A stretch of 64,000 nt of DNA from Ruminococcus flavefaciens. GTDB taxonomy: Bacteria; Bacillota; Clostridia; Oscillospirales; Ruminococcaceae. Location: positions 279,214-343,213 of the forward strand of contig NZ_FNWV01000003.1 in assembly GCF_900108555.1 (NCBI RefSeq), written 5' to 3'. Position numbers and translations under genes: made by a program. The notes under the pieces were generated by a model, which was not told the origin of the DNA, did no database searches, and worked only from the letters and a program-made list of their open reading frames with translations. Below, piece after piece: positions 8,601 through 16,799 of the stretch (its first letter is position 1; each line of letters begins with the position of its first letter).

Positions 8601-10096
8601 CTTTTACCAAGAGACCTGATGGTTGGGTAGCACAGGGAAATACTACGGTAGAAACCAGTGGAACCAGACAATACGCGAAAGGTGATGCTCTTTTAGTAAG
8701 CGGAAAGACAAAGGCGTATGAAGGTGTGAAGCTGAAACTTGATCCTTTGAAATTCAAAGCAGGAAATACCTATACATTCAGTGTTTATGTTTATCAGGAA
8801 ACTGGAAGTAATGTTACATTTGCGATGACTTTCAATGACGGACTTGATAAACCATCTCAGGGAAGTTATCACGGATTTTCATCGGTAAATGCACCAAGCG
8901 GAGAATGGACGTTGCTTACAGGAACAATAACTTTACCTGAGGAGATAAATCCATATGGTATGTATTTACTGATCGAAACATATGGTGATAATATTCCTGC
9001 TTCGTTCAGAATGGACGAGTTTACGGCTATTGAAGGTAGTAAATATGTTTCTGTTGCGGAGAATACAGGAGTAGTTTCAATAGCTCTTAAACCTTATTAT
9101 TATGATGAATTCGGAGATAATGATTTTAATGGCTGGAGCAGTTTTGGCGGAACAACAATAAGCACCGATCATCACCAAGGCGATTATTATATTCTGATAA
9201 AGAATAGAGATAATGTTTTTGACGGAATTAGTAAACCAGTTCCATTGCTTATACCCGGGAAATCATACAGATTTCACGCTGATGTATCTGGTGATGATGG
9301 TAAAGAGGAAAACACTCATTTAATTGGATTATCAATTAATAAGATCAATCTTGATTCTAATAATGCTTCATACAGTAATTTCAAAAATATTACTGTGTTA
9401 AGCAGTCCAATTAACGCTTATAATTGGGGAACTCTGGATACAGTATACACTATACCTTCGGAAGCTGATCGAGATAATATGTTTGTTTATTTTGAATCAC
9501 CAAAAGATATTGGAGATACAAATGATTTCAGAGTATGGAATTTTAAGGTTGTAGATCCTGATGATTTTTCTGTCAAAAAAGATGGCTATACCCTAAGCAA
9601 TGCAGGCATAAACGGCGTCTATGTATCAAATAACGATCAATATAAAATAACCGAAAATCCTGCTTCCATAACAAATCCGCTTGTACTTGAATCGGATTAT
9701 ACTGATGATACTGATTGGAATAACGGAAATCACAGCATTACTCTTCCAAAGAATTCAAATGTTGACGGAAATTCTTGGATGTATCACTGGGATTCACAGG
9801 CACTTTCAGAAAGTTCAAATCATAATATACGTTATCTTTACTATGTAGAGGAAACAGCTGTTGGCGGTGGCTTGACAGTGGGCAGCGATTACATCTTGCT
9901 CCCGATCGAAAACAACAATGTTGCTTCAAACGATGAAAGCACCCCTATTCTTGTAAAGAATAAAAATATCAAATTCACATTGCCGGAGACCGGGGGCGGC
10001 GGCACTGGTCGGATATATATTTTCGGCGGAGTGCTCACGGTAATTGGAATAATAAGTCTATCCGCCTTGTACAGGCGCAAAAGGAGGCGAGTGTGA
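5663..10096 (+). CDS. Giant LPXTG tip adhesin with fibro-slime, Cna-B and carbohydrate-binding-like domains
   Basis: 1,477-residue wall protein. The N-terminus is a signal anchor (about residues 20-45). Residues 55-115 carry three Cys/His-rich units built on HTDECYE and VCG motifs. A fibro-slime-type domain follows near residues 400-500 (FKYSGDDDMWVFVDD and GGIHEPAAG). Cna-B-like domains are near 595-700, 717-825 and 829-960. Two jelly-roll segments at about 971-1130 and 1146-1300 resemble CBM4_9/CBM22 modules. The sorting signal LPETG is at about residue 1440, then a hydrophobic helix and RRKRRRV. It precedes the major pilin and sortase, the place of tip adhesins in pilus operons. Binding to plant polysaccharide is an inference from the CBM-like segments, which need profile confirmation. 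Confidence 0.85.
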   Translation: MKNYFDSFYEIIHKNSVRRRRMISLLLVLSIFVSSGVLWELHDTVITMVNDPICGMGEHEHTDECYEYRLVCGLEENEEHTHTDECYEKVLVCGHDEHFHTALCYTDEELTENSVQSEDDEDIISIELPADDENENVELPVFKLGNDSVRVMDGEGSAVQDDEYNPVPIETIDNIARGIKFTLFDYYENENALEAEQNNYGISPGSEPGQWVHNNIKYVGVNYDYEHSIARNPEDDILFFAYGTPAFTGEVGTFNASGGDAYKNYTRDWYNGKYNPSKNNYAGDYNADVNGNTLSGNRPIQGIVNNTLENGYPTISGSGHSLAYLFDENDTSISSYKTSYTDVNHFLKSVNQNGVEHLVYNSDENYAYFDQSTNNFIVYNGTYHIINNDHHRAGDYNNLTDEKYGDKNGGEFKIGFFPFDQYDTNRRDPNYNGNGFNHHFGMKMEADFFNIKKSEEPIIFKYSGDDDMWVFVDDVLVLDIGGIHEPAAGMIDFTNGLIWTQDNLYGKSATVAYTELNLPELSDISLPDNGVNTDGASESKWKVETIASKFTNGKTWNDASGAKHSIKMFYLERGGCYSNLAMDMNLPTVRPLSITKSVDYGDHYSNAYDDKKYSFTIYEEIVENGITVYKPADLGEESNTFTLEAGGRKDFYNLAEGRKFYVAETGVDTNFISDVSVNGVSKGAFITPIGNTNIVSGDAVTLSSVNQYDFTNTIRDEKTNISVSKVWKDANGNVMEHPPDYPIKFKIYQTDTDTKNDTSETKPVEIGGMLTFTINSPDWIKTFSALPKRYGYHVYTYSVVEQNVPSGYKASYSKDANGNLTITNTDITKTDIWVEKEWINAPSNNMQPVTLTLKRKKATYAESSTQTSLTINIRDARSDTDYNGQSVDNIIKTITLSNVYVGGSVEFQLDLPKGVRYYDWDSNYKVGGERGYYRTSSGITLTEIADKVFEVSNLQRGSNVVDIKVTTDDIDDGFVIYHHSFTKRPDGWVAQGNTTVETSGTRQYAKGDALLVSGKTKAYEGVKLKLDPLKFKAGNTYTFSVYVYQETGSNVTFAMTFNDGLDKPSQGSYHGFSSVNAPSGEWTLLTGTITLPEEINPYGMYLLIETYGDNIPASFRMDEFTAIEGSKYVSVAENTGVVSIALKPYYYDEFGDNDFNGWSSFGGTTISTDHHQGDYYILIKNRDNVFDGISKPVPLLIPGKSYRFHADVSGDDGKEENTHLIGLSINKINLDSNNASYSNFKNITVLSSPINAYNWGTLDTVYTIPSEADRDNMFVYFESPKDIGDTNDFRVWNFKVVDPDDFSVKKDGYTLSNAGINGVYVSNNDQYKITENPASITNPLVLESDYTDDTDWNNGNHSITLPKNSNVDGNSWMYHWDSQALSESSNHNIRYLYYVEETAVGGGLTVGSDYILLPIENNNVASNDESTPILVKNKNIKFTLPETGGGGTGRIYIFGGVLTVIGIISLSALYRRKRRRV

Positions 10097-10166
10097 AATG
10101 GCTTCCTGAGTACACAAACGGCGGATAAAAACAAAGTCAAATTATAAAAAAACGGAGGTAAATTAT

Positions 10167-11852
10167 ATGAAAAATAGTAAAAGATTTTTAGCGATGATGA
10201 CAGCTGGCTTTTTAGCTATCACACCTATGGCGGCTACCGGGTTGACGGCGTTTGCAGATTATACTATCACTGTAGATAATGCTACAGCAGGGTATTCATA
10301 TGCTGCTTATCAAATATTCTCAGGAGATTTAGACGGTGATGTTCTTTCCAACATAGGTTGGGCAACGGGTGTTAACGGTTCTGGACTTATTGCTGCTTTG
10401 CAGGCAGACACTTTATTAGGAAGCGAGTTTACATCAGTATCTACACCAGCAGCTGTAGCAGCAAAATTAGTAGAATTAAATGCTAATACTGAAAAACTTG
10501 TACAATTTGCTAAGATAGCAAAGAATTATGTTAATTCAACTGCATCTGGAACGCAAAATACTCAGACTGGCAGTACATACCCAATTACTGTAACCAATCC
10601 AGGTTATTACCTCATTGAAGAGACAAGTGTTCCGACTGGCGCAACGGTATCACGTTATATGCTTGAAGTCGTAAAATCAACAACGGTAACACCTAAGCGT
10701 CCCTCGCCGACAATTAATAAGACAATTACTGGCGGAGCTGATTCTGGTAAAGCTAATAATGTAAGCATAGGAGATGCTGTTACTTATAACATAACTTCTG
10801 CCGTACCTGATATGACAGGATATGATAAGTATTTCTTTGTAATCAATGATGATATGGCAGCAGGTCTTACATTCAATAATGATGTTGCTATAACTATTGG
10901 TTCGACTACTTTGACATCATCACAGTTTGAAGTTCAGACAGATTCAACTGAAACAGATGGTCATACTTTCCAGATCGTTTTCAATGATTTCTATAATACT
11001 TGGAAAACACACTCTGGTGATACTATATCTGTAACATATACGGCAACTCTGAACGAAGATGCTGATCGTACAACGGCAGGTAACTTGAATACTGCAACAT
11101 TGACATATTCAAACAATCCTAATGTAACTTCCACTGGTACAAATGAACCGACACCTCCAGGTGGTGAAACCCCTGGCGATCCTGTAGGTACAACACCGGC
11201 GTCACAGACAAAAACTTATACAGCTAATATCAAACTGACAAAGAAAGATGGATCAGGTAATGTTCTTACAGGAGCGAAATTCCGACTTTCGGGTGGTTCT
11301 GAAAATGTAGTTCTGGTCAATGGAAAAGCATATCAGTTGGATAACACAAATGGTACATACTATAAACTTAAAAACGGAACATTTACTACGACAGAACCGT
11401 CAGGAGATACAAGTGCATATGACGCAACTGATAAAAAATATAAGATAGTTGAAAATGTTAGTTCGTCAAAAACTTATTCTAATATTTGTATGGACGCATA
11501 TGTACAATCTGACGGTACATTAGAGTTTGGTGGTCTTGGTGCTGGTACATATACATTATCAGAAATAGTTACTCCTGGAGGATACAACTCTATTCCAGAT
11601 ATGACAATTGTAATAAACGGAACCGGAAATACATTTGCATCACCAAATTGGTCAGCAACTAAGGATGGTACTTCTGTTACTATGACAGATACAGCGACCG
11701 TTGCATTTGATGTAATCAATAACGCTGGTTCAACCCTTCCAACAACCGGTGGTATCGGTACAAAGCTGTTCTACATCATAGGCGGACTGCTTGTAGCAGG
11801 TTCTGTAGTTCTCCTCGTAACAAAGAAGAGAATGAAAACTAATGAGGACTAA
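10167..11852 (+). CDS. Major pilus backbone pilin (SpaA/FimA type)
   Basis: 561-residue fimbrial protein with signal peptide (cut near residue 30, after TAFA), isopeptide-forming fimbrial domains and sorting signal LPTTG at about residue 524 followed by a membrane helix and KKRMKTNED tail. The pilin-motif Lys is likely the one in VTPKRPSPTINK (about residue 175), the acceptor for sortase-made polymer. An E-box-like segment YTLSEIVTPGGYN lies near residue 465. A strong ribosome binding site (CGGAGG) and position before the class C sortase support the backbone role. A terminator-like hairpin follows the gene. Confidence 0.88.
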   Translation: MKNSKRFLAMMTAGFLAITPMAATGLTAFADYTITVDNATAGYSYAAYQIFSGDLDGDVLSNIGWATGVNGSGLIAALQADTLLGSEFTSVSTPAAVAAKLVELNANTEKLVQFAKIAKNYVNSTASGTQNTQTGSTYPITVTNPGYYLIEETSVPTGATVSRYMLEVVKSTTVTPKRPSPTINKTITGGADSGKANNVSIGDAVTYNITSAVPDMTGYDKYFFVINDDMAAGLTFNNDVAITIGSTTLTSSQFEVQTDSTETDGHTFQIVFNDFYNTWKTHSGDTISVTYTATLNEDADRTTAGNLNTATLTYSNNPNVTSTGTNEPTPPGGETPGDPVGTTPASQTKTYTANIKLTKKDGSGNVLTGAKFRLSGGSENVVLVNGKAYQLDNTNGTYYKLKNGTFTTTEPSGDTSAYDATDKKYKIVENVSSSKTYSNICMDAYVQSDGTLEFGGLGAGTYTLSEIVTPGGYNSIPDMTIVINGTGNTFASPNWSATKDGTSVTMTDTATVAFDVINNAGSTLPTTGGIGTKLFYIIGGLLVAGSVVLLVTKKRMKTNED

Positions 11853-11892
11853 TATCACAACAAAATGATCACAGCAAATATCTGAAATGCTT

Positions 11893-11926
11893 GTGCAGCG
11901 GGGGACTTCCTCCGCTGCACTGCAAT
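11893..11926 (+). terminator. Attenuating hairpin between backbone pilin and sortase
   Basis: GTGCAGCGG pairs with CCGCTGCAC, followed by a short T-rich run. Placed between the highly expressed pilin and the sortase gene, it probably lowers sortase expression by partial termination. Confidence 0.65.
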
Positions 11927-11946
11927 TTTAATACAAGGAGCTTTTG

Positions 11947-12792
11947 ATGAAGCGTATCATTATCAGGTCGCTGCCTTTTGCAGCATTGTTTATAGGCATA
12001 TTCCTGCTCTTGTATCCCACTGTCAGCGAGTACATAAACGCGCTGCACCAGTCCAAGGCTATTCAGGCTTATAACGAAATAACTGATTCTATGAGCAGTG
12101 AAGAGCGCGATAAGATATTTGAAGCCGCAAGGGAATACAACAGGAGAGTTGCTTCCGCGGAAAATCCCATAATATCTCCCGAGACAATATCGGGGTATTA
12201 CAATACCCTTGATATTACGGGTACAGGCATTATGGGCTATCTTACAATTGAAAAAATAAAGGTGGAGCTGCCTATATACCACAGCGTCGATGATAATGTA
12301 CTACAGGTGGCTGTGGGACATCTTCCGGGAACGAGTCTGCCGATAGGCGGAGCAGGAACTCATTCCGTAATGTCGGGACACCGCGGTCTGCCAAGTGCGA
12401 GACTGTTTACCGATCTGGACAAAATGGAACTGGGCGACGTTTTCTATATTACTGTCTTATCGGAAGTATTTACATATCAGGTAGATCAGATAAAGACTGT
12501 GAAGCCCTATGAGATAGACGATCTGAAAATAGATCCTGATAAGGACTACTGTACGCTTTTTACCTGTACTCCATATGGTATCAATTCCCACAGACTGCTT
12601 GTAAGAGGTGAAAGGATAGAGACAAAGGAAGAGTACAAGGTATACGTTGCAAATGACGTATTAATTATTTCTCCGATAATTGTAGCTCCCATTATAGCAG
12701 CACCGATATTGCTGGTACTGCTGATATTGCTAATGGTCAAAGGCGAAAAAAAACAAAAGAACAGCAACAATAAAACGAGTGAAAATAAATAG
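11947..12792 (+). CDS. Class C pilus sortase
   Basis: 281-residue class C sortase with N-terminal membrane helix (about 5-27), catalytic His in MSGHRGLPSA, Cys in TCTPYG, Arg in HRLLVRG, and a C-terminal membrane helix before a Lys-rich tail. It closely matches the enzyme at 2788-3615 in layout and motifs. ATG 11947 is preferred over the adjoining TTG because AAGGAG is 6 bases upstream. It should polymerise the backbone pilin at 10,167 and add the tip adhesin at 5,663. Confidence 0.88.
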   Translation: MKRIIIRSLPFAALFIGIFLLLYPTVSEYINALHQSKAIQAYNEITDSMSSEERDKIFEAAREYNRRVASAENPIISPETISGYYNTLDITGTGIMGYLTIEKIKVELPIYHSVDDNVLQVAVGHLPGTSLPIGGAGTHSVMSGHRGLPSARLFTDLDKMELGDVFYITVLSEVFTYQVDQIKTVKPYEIDDLKIDPDKDYCTLFTCTPYGINSHRLLVRGERIETKEEYKVYVANDVLIISPIIVAPIIAAPILLVLLILLMVKGEKKQKNSNNKTSENK

Positions 12793-12830
12793 CCGCAGTG
12801 CTTTATTGTACTGCGGCTGTTTTTTATTAT
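12791..12830 (+). terminator. Terminator of the plus pilus operon
   Basis: AGCCGCAGT pairs with ACTGCGGCT and is followed by a T run. It overlaps the sortase stop codon. Confidence 0.85.
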
Positions 12831-13410
12831 TGCCGCTATGCTTTATGTAAAAGAATACAACGCAAATATCGTTTTGTGATACACATAGAAAATCCATGTT
12901 CTGAGGAGCTGCTTCTTGTTTGTTGTGACAGGGCGTGAGAGACGAAAATGACTATTGCTTTATTAATTTAACCTTATTAACAGACGGGGAGAAAAAACAT
13001 AATTATATTTGTTTGGTATTACTACTTGTGAGATGATAAAATTTATCAAATATGTAATCTGTTAACATATATGGAATAAATATGTCTGATAAACGAGTAT
13101 ACTGTTCGTATTATAAAATGGCAAATATACGAAAATTTAAATCGAAACGCGAAAAAGATATAGCAAATGTGCATAATTAAAGCGAAATAAAAAAATAATT
13201 GTTGATGATTAACAAAATTCGGCGATAGTTCTTGTAAAACTGGCAAAAATGTGGTAACATATTCTATATCACAGTATATGAAATTTTTATAAAAAGCAGT
13301 AAGATTTACAAAATGTATAATCCAACAAGCTATTTACTAATGATAAAATTTTTTGGATTTGTGTAAATGAAATAATAATATAATTCTGCAACGGAAAGGA
13401 ACTTTAAAAA
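12831..13410. other. AT-rich intergenic region before the polysaccharide genes
   Basis: About 580 bases with no supported gene. A possible promoter for the next gene is TTGTAA (13232-13237), 17 bases, TAACAT (13255-13260); another -10-like TATAAT is at 13379. The moderately GC-rich block 12,890-12,960 might be transcribed, but I could not draw a convincing structure. Confidence 0.5.
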
Positions 13411-15018
13411 ATGGATAATGGCTACTCTATCAAGGACATAATTTCACTACTTTTAAGCAAATTGTGGCTGCTTATTATCGTGACCATAATCGGCGGTGCG
13501 GCAGCTTTCTGCTACTCGAAATTTGTGATGCCGCTGAAATATTCTTCTCATATTTCCATGTACGTCCAGAGTTATACGGGTATTACCGAAAATGCCAATC
13601 AGCAGAACAACATAAGCAACTCAAAGCAGCTTGTAAATACATATATGGAAGTTCTTAAAGACGATGCGGTAATGAACGCTGTCGGTGATAAGCTTTTGAC
13701 TCAGTTCGATGCAGATACTTTAAGCAAAAACTTTGGTATGTCAGACGGAAAGATAGCTCCTGCATCTATCCGCAACTGCCTTTCAATATCTTCTGTAACT
13801 GATACATCGGCTGTAAAGATAGTATCCACAACAAAGAATGCAGAAGTTGCTGCTGCTCTGTGTAATGACCTTACGGAGGTTGCTCCCAGCTACGTTGAGG
13901 AAGCAGTTGGTGTAGGCTCTATAAATACTATCGACAGAGCTAAGGTGTATAACTCGCCTGTAGCTCCTAATATGAAGAAAAACGCAGTACTCGGTGCTAT
14001 GGCTGCACTTATGCTGACTTGTATGATAATCTTCCTTATTGACTTCTTTGATAATACAGTCAAGGATACAGATTCCGTTGCAGATAAATTCAAGAAGCCT
14101 ATCATCGGTGAGATTGCAGCTTTCGGTGTTGAAAAGAAAAAGAAGGACAGTGATGAGGACGAGCATGTAAAGCTTACGGATAAATCCGTTCCTTTCAATG
14201 TAGTTGAAAGCTACAAGTCCATACGTACTAATATTAGCTTTGCGCTTTCAACTGTGGACAAGAAGATATTTGCAGTATCTTCCGCAAATCCACGTGAAGG
14301 TAAGTCCACAACATCTTCAAATATAGCAATTGCTCTTGCACAGGGCGGCAATAAGATACTCCTTATTGATGCTGATATGCGTAAGGCTGTACAGCATAAG
14401 GTATTCGGGCTGAAAAATAAGAAGGGACTTTCTTCCGCTATCAGTAAGATGTGCAGCCTTGAAGAATGTATCCATAAAAATGTTATGGAAAACCTTGACG
14501 TAATGACAGCAGGTCCTGTACCGCCTAACCCGTCAGAGCTTCTAGCTTCCGATAATATGGGAGCTATACTTGAAAAACTCAGCGAAGAATATTCAATGAT
14601 ACTTATTGATACTCCGCCTGTAAATGTGGTTACGGATGCTATGGAGCTTGCAAAATATGTTTCAGGTATCGTTCTTGTCCTCAGATATGGTGTTACTACA
14701 AATGAAGATGCTGAAGATGCTATAAAGAAAATAGAATTCGCAAAGATGAATATGCTCGGATTTATCATGAACGATATCAAGATGAAGAAGAGCGGTTATT
14801 ATTCAAGTAAGTACAAGGGCAAGTACTATTACAAGAAGGGCTATGGCTATGGCGGTTACGGCGGCTATTATGGTTCAAAGCCTGAGACAGATGATGATAC
14901 AGCTGAAGAAGTGAAAGAAGAAACAGCAAAGAAAGAGACTGTAAAAAAAGAGTCTCCTTCCACAAAAACAAACAAGAATTCCAAGAATAAAAATGCCAAA
15001 AAGAAAGGTAAGAAATAA
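13411..15018 (+). CDS. Fused chain-length regulator and bacterial tyrosine kinase (CpsC-CpsD type)
   Basis: 535-residue protein joining both halves of a BY-kinase. Residues 1-220 form a Wzz domain with two membrane helices (about 17-38 and 190-212). Residues 255-440 form the kinase with Walker A (PREGKSTTSSN), Walker A' (ILLIDADMRK) and Walker B (MILIDTPP). Residues 455-490 are a Tyr/Gly cluster (YYSSKYKGKYYYKKGYGYGG in part), the autophosphorylation tail. Firmicutes usually encode the halves separately, whereas fusion is typical of proteobacteria. BY-kinases control capsule or exopolysaccharide chain length. The phosphatase gene overlaps the stop by one base. The C-terminus is Lys/Glu/Thr-rich. 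Confidence 0.88.
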   Translation: MDNGYSIKDIISLLLSKLWLLIIVTIIGGAAAFCYSKFVMPLKYSSHISMYVQSYTGITENANQQNNISNSKQLVNTYMEVLKDDAVMNAVGDKLLTQFDADTLSKNFGMSDGKIAPASIRNCLSISSVTDTSAVKIVSTTKNAEVAAALCNDLTEVAPSYVEEAVGVGSINTIDRAKVYNSPVAPNMKKNAVLGAMAALMLTCMIIFLIDFFDNTVKDTDSVADKFKKPIIGEIAAFGVEKKKKDSDEDEHVKLTDKSVPFNVVESYKSIRTNISFALSTVDKKIFAVSSANPREGKSTTSSNIAIALAQGGNKILLIDADMRKAVQHKVFGLKNKKGLSSAISKMCSLEECIHKNVMENLDVMTAGPVPPNPSELLASDNMGAILEKLSEEYSMILIDTPPVNVVTDAMELAKYVSGIVLVLRYGVTTNEDAEDAIKKIEFAKMNMLGFIMNDIKMKKSGYYSSKYKGKYYYKKGYGYGGYGGYYGSKPETDDDTAEEVKEETAKKETVKKESPSTKTNKNSKNKNAKKKGKK

Positions 15019-15692
15019 TGACCGAGTATCATTGTCATATACTTCCGGGGATCGACGATGGGGCTAAAGATGTGGATACATCACTTGCGATGATAGAGAT
15101 GATGAAGGAACAAGGGGTTGAGCGAATAGTCGCAACTTCACATTTCTATGCACACCGCGAAAAATCAGTGGCTGAGTTCCTGAAAAAGAGACAGGCGGCT
15201 TTTGAAAAGATCAGGGACAAGTCTGCGATAAAAGATATTATACTCGGTGCAGAGGTCGCGATCGAGAATGGTATTTCCGAACTTCCTGATATTGAAAAGC
15301 TTGCTATTGAGGGTACACGAATGATACTTCTGGAGCTGCCATATCGTGCTTATGCAAAATGGATGTCTGAGGAAATATACAACATCGGTGCAGAGTTCAA
15401 CTTAAAGGTCATGTTGGCGCACGTTCATCGTTACCTTGAATACTACAGTAAGGATGAAATGGAGGAATTGCTTTCAACAAAAGCTGTAATGCAGATAAAT
15501 AACGAAGCGTTTTCAAGTTGGAGTGAGAAAAAGCTTGTAAAGCGTATAATAGCTGACGAAAAGAGATTTGCTTTCGGAAGTGATGCTCATAATACTAATG
15601 GCCGCAAGCCAAATTGGGACTTGCTGAAAAAGAAAGTAAAGCCTGATATCATCGGGCTTTCTGATAAAGTTTTAGAGAGATATACACTTTGA
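15018..15692 (+). CDS. PHP-type protein-tyrosine phosphatase (CpsB/YwqE family)
   Basis: 224-residue PHP-domain phosphatase. The metal-binding start MTEYHCHILPGIDDGAKD is diagnostic, and further ligands occur in TSHFY, LAHVHRY and GSDAHN. These manganese-dependent enzymes remove phosphate from the Tyr tail of the BY-kinase and so reset capsule synthesis. The gene starts in a TAATG overlap with the kinase stop, which implies coupled translation. Its length matches the family. Confidence 0.9.
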   Translation: MTEYHCHILPGIDDGAKDVDTSLAMIEMMKEQGVERIVATSHFYAHREKSVAEFLKKRQAAFEKIRDKSAIKDIILGAEVAIENGISELPDIEKLAIEGTRMILLELPYRAYAKWMSEEIYNIGAEFNLKVMLAHVHRYLEYYSKDEMEELLSTKAVMQINNEAFSSWSEKKLVKRIIADEKRFAFGSDAHNTNGRKPNWDLLKKKVKPDIIGLSDKVLERYTL

Positions 15693-15791
15693 TTAGTCGT
15701 AACAATAATGCTTTAAATGATCAATTTTTCACACCTTGAGAGGTTGATCATAAATATAATAATCTAAATTCTTCTTTAAGGGGGTATATGT

Positions 15792-16316
15792 ATGCAAAAC
15801 TTGCTTATTTTAGGTGCTGGTCAGTACGGAATGGTGGCTAAGGAGATTGCCGAGTCAATGAGGAAATATGATCATATTGATTTCCTTGATGACAACAATC
15901 CAATCGCAGTGGGAAAGTTGGGGGACTTTGAAAATCTAAGCAATGTTTACGATTCTGCGGTTGTGGCTATAGGCAATTCGGATTTCCGATTAAAGCTCAT
16001 CGAAGAACTTCGTAACACGGGGTACACTATACCATGTCTAATTCACGAACGTGCATATGTTTCACCGTCAGCAAGAGTCGGTATTGGTTCGTTTATAGAA
16101 CCAATGGCTGTTGTACATACAGAGGTAGTAATTGAAACAGGCTGCATTATTTCAGCAGGCGTTATTATTAATCATAACAGTACTATCCATAAAGGGTGTC
16201 ATATAAACTGCGGCTGCGTAGTAAAAGCAAGAGCTGAGATTGACGAAAAAACTCGAACAGGATATAACGAGATATGTGATACTAAAGTCAAGCATGAAAT
16301 TCGTGTTGCTGTGTGA
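15792..16316 (+). CDS. Sugar O-acyltransferase, NeuD/PglD family
   Basis: 174-residue acyltransferase: N-terminal Rossmann-like PglB domain (LLILGAGQYGMVA, residues 3-15) and a left-handed beta-helix of hexapeptide repeats from about residue 90 (ARVGIGSFIEPMAVVHTEVVI). Family members transfer acetyl groups to amino or hydroxyl groups of nucleotide-linked sugars or sialic acids. A polysaccharide-modifying role fits its place after the BY-kinase pair, though no glycosyltransferases are present in the window. A GGGGG ribosome binding site precedes the start. Confidence 0.8.
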   Translation: MQNLLILGAGQYGMVAKEIAESMRKYDHIDFLDDNNPIAVGKLGDFENLSNVYDSAVVAIGNSDFRLKLIEELRNTGYTIPCLIHERAYVSPSARVGIGSFIEPMAVVHTEVVIETGCIISAGVIINHNSTIHKGCHINCGCVVKARAEIDEKTRTGYNEICDTKVKHEIRVAV

Positions 16317-16373
16317 TCAAATTTGGGTGGTTAAGTATTCTGACAGATCGTCAGGTTAGTGAGGAATGATAAA

Positions 16374-16555
16374 ATGAAAGAACAGACTAAAAAGGAAATG
16401 GCTGCATGTGCAGGAATGTTGATGAAAATGAACTTATATCGGAGATTTCAGACAGGATCGGAGAACCTCTGACAGAGGTGAATGTGGATATGCTGAAGCG
16501 CATTTTTATAGAAAAGGGTGGTATATCGATAGAATTTGCCGCCGTTAATGAATAG
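16374..16555 (+). pseudogene. Frameshifted remnant, possibly a recombinase C-terminus
   Basis: ATG 16374 reads MKEQTKKEMAACAGM and soon meets a stop. Shifting one frame near 16,419 continues as DENELISEISDRIGEPLTEV, then MLKRIFIEKG and EFAAVNE, ending at TAG 16553-16555. The joined text looks like the tail of a serine site-specific recombinase, where a Leu-Thr-Glu segment precedes the final beta-strands, but this is only a resemblance. A single-base frameshift would restore one frame. It could also be a small unknown gene. Confidence 0.4.
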
Positions 16556-16574
16556 AATACATGACTGTTAATAC

Positions 16575-16630
16575 TGCCCACTGAGCAATTACTGATATTA
16601 TTTTGGTAGCTGCTTGGTGGGCACTTTTTT
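16575..16630 (+). terminator. Terminator after the acyltransferase region
   Basis: TGCCCAC (16575) pairs with GTGGGCA (to 16623) with further pairing inside, followed by CTTTTTTG. Confidence 0.6.
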
Positions 16631-16631
16631 G

Positions 16632-16648
16632 TGTTACCAGTAGCAACA
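16632..16648 (+). promoter_or_regulatory. Imperfect upstream copy of the dehydrogenase operator
   Basis: TGTTACCAGTAGCAACA matches the perfect palindrome at 16764-16780 in its right half and at 12 of 17 positions overall. It lies about 60 bases upstream of the -35 box. It may be a second operator for the HTH domain of the downstream protein. Confidence 0.4.
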
Positions 16649-16708
16649 CAGGTGACACAATAGATAAACAGAGCTGTTTTTAATATGCCATTTTTGACGA
16701 CAATTACA

Positions 16709-16737
16709 TTGACTTTCTGTATAACATCTGCTATAAT
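16709..16737 (+). promoter_or_regulatory. Promoter of the HTH-dehydrogenase gene
   Basis: TTGACT (16709-16714), 17 bases, TATAAT (16732-16737). Predicted start is near 16,744. Confidence 0.8.
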
Positions 16738-16763
16738 AGTATCATTAGATGAAGAATAATGAA

Positions 16764-16780
16764 TGTTGCTGATAGCAACA
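16764..16780 (+). promoter_or_regulatory. Perfect palindromic operator TGTTGCT-GAT-AGCAACA
   Basis: A 7-3-7 perfect inverted repeat between the predicted transcription start and the ribosome binding site, where a bound repressor would block elongation. The gene product has an N-terminal HTH, so autoregulation is the natural reading. Confidence 0.6.
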
Positions 16781-16799
16781 TTTGATACAGGAGGTACAT

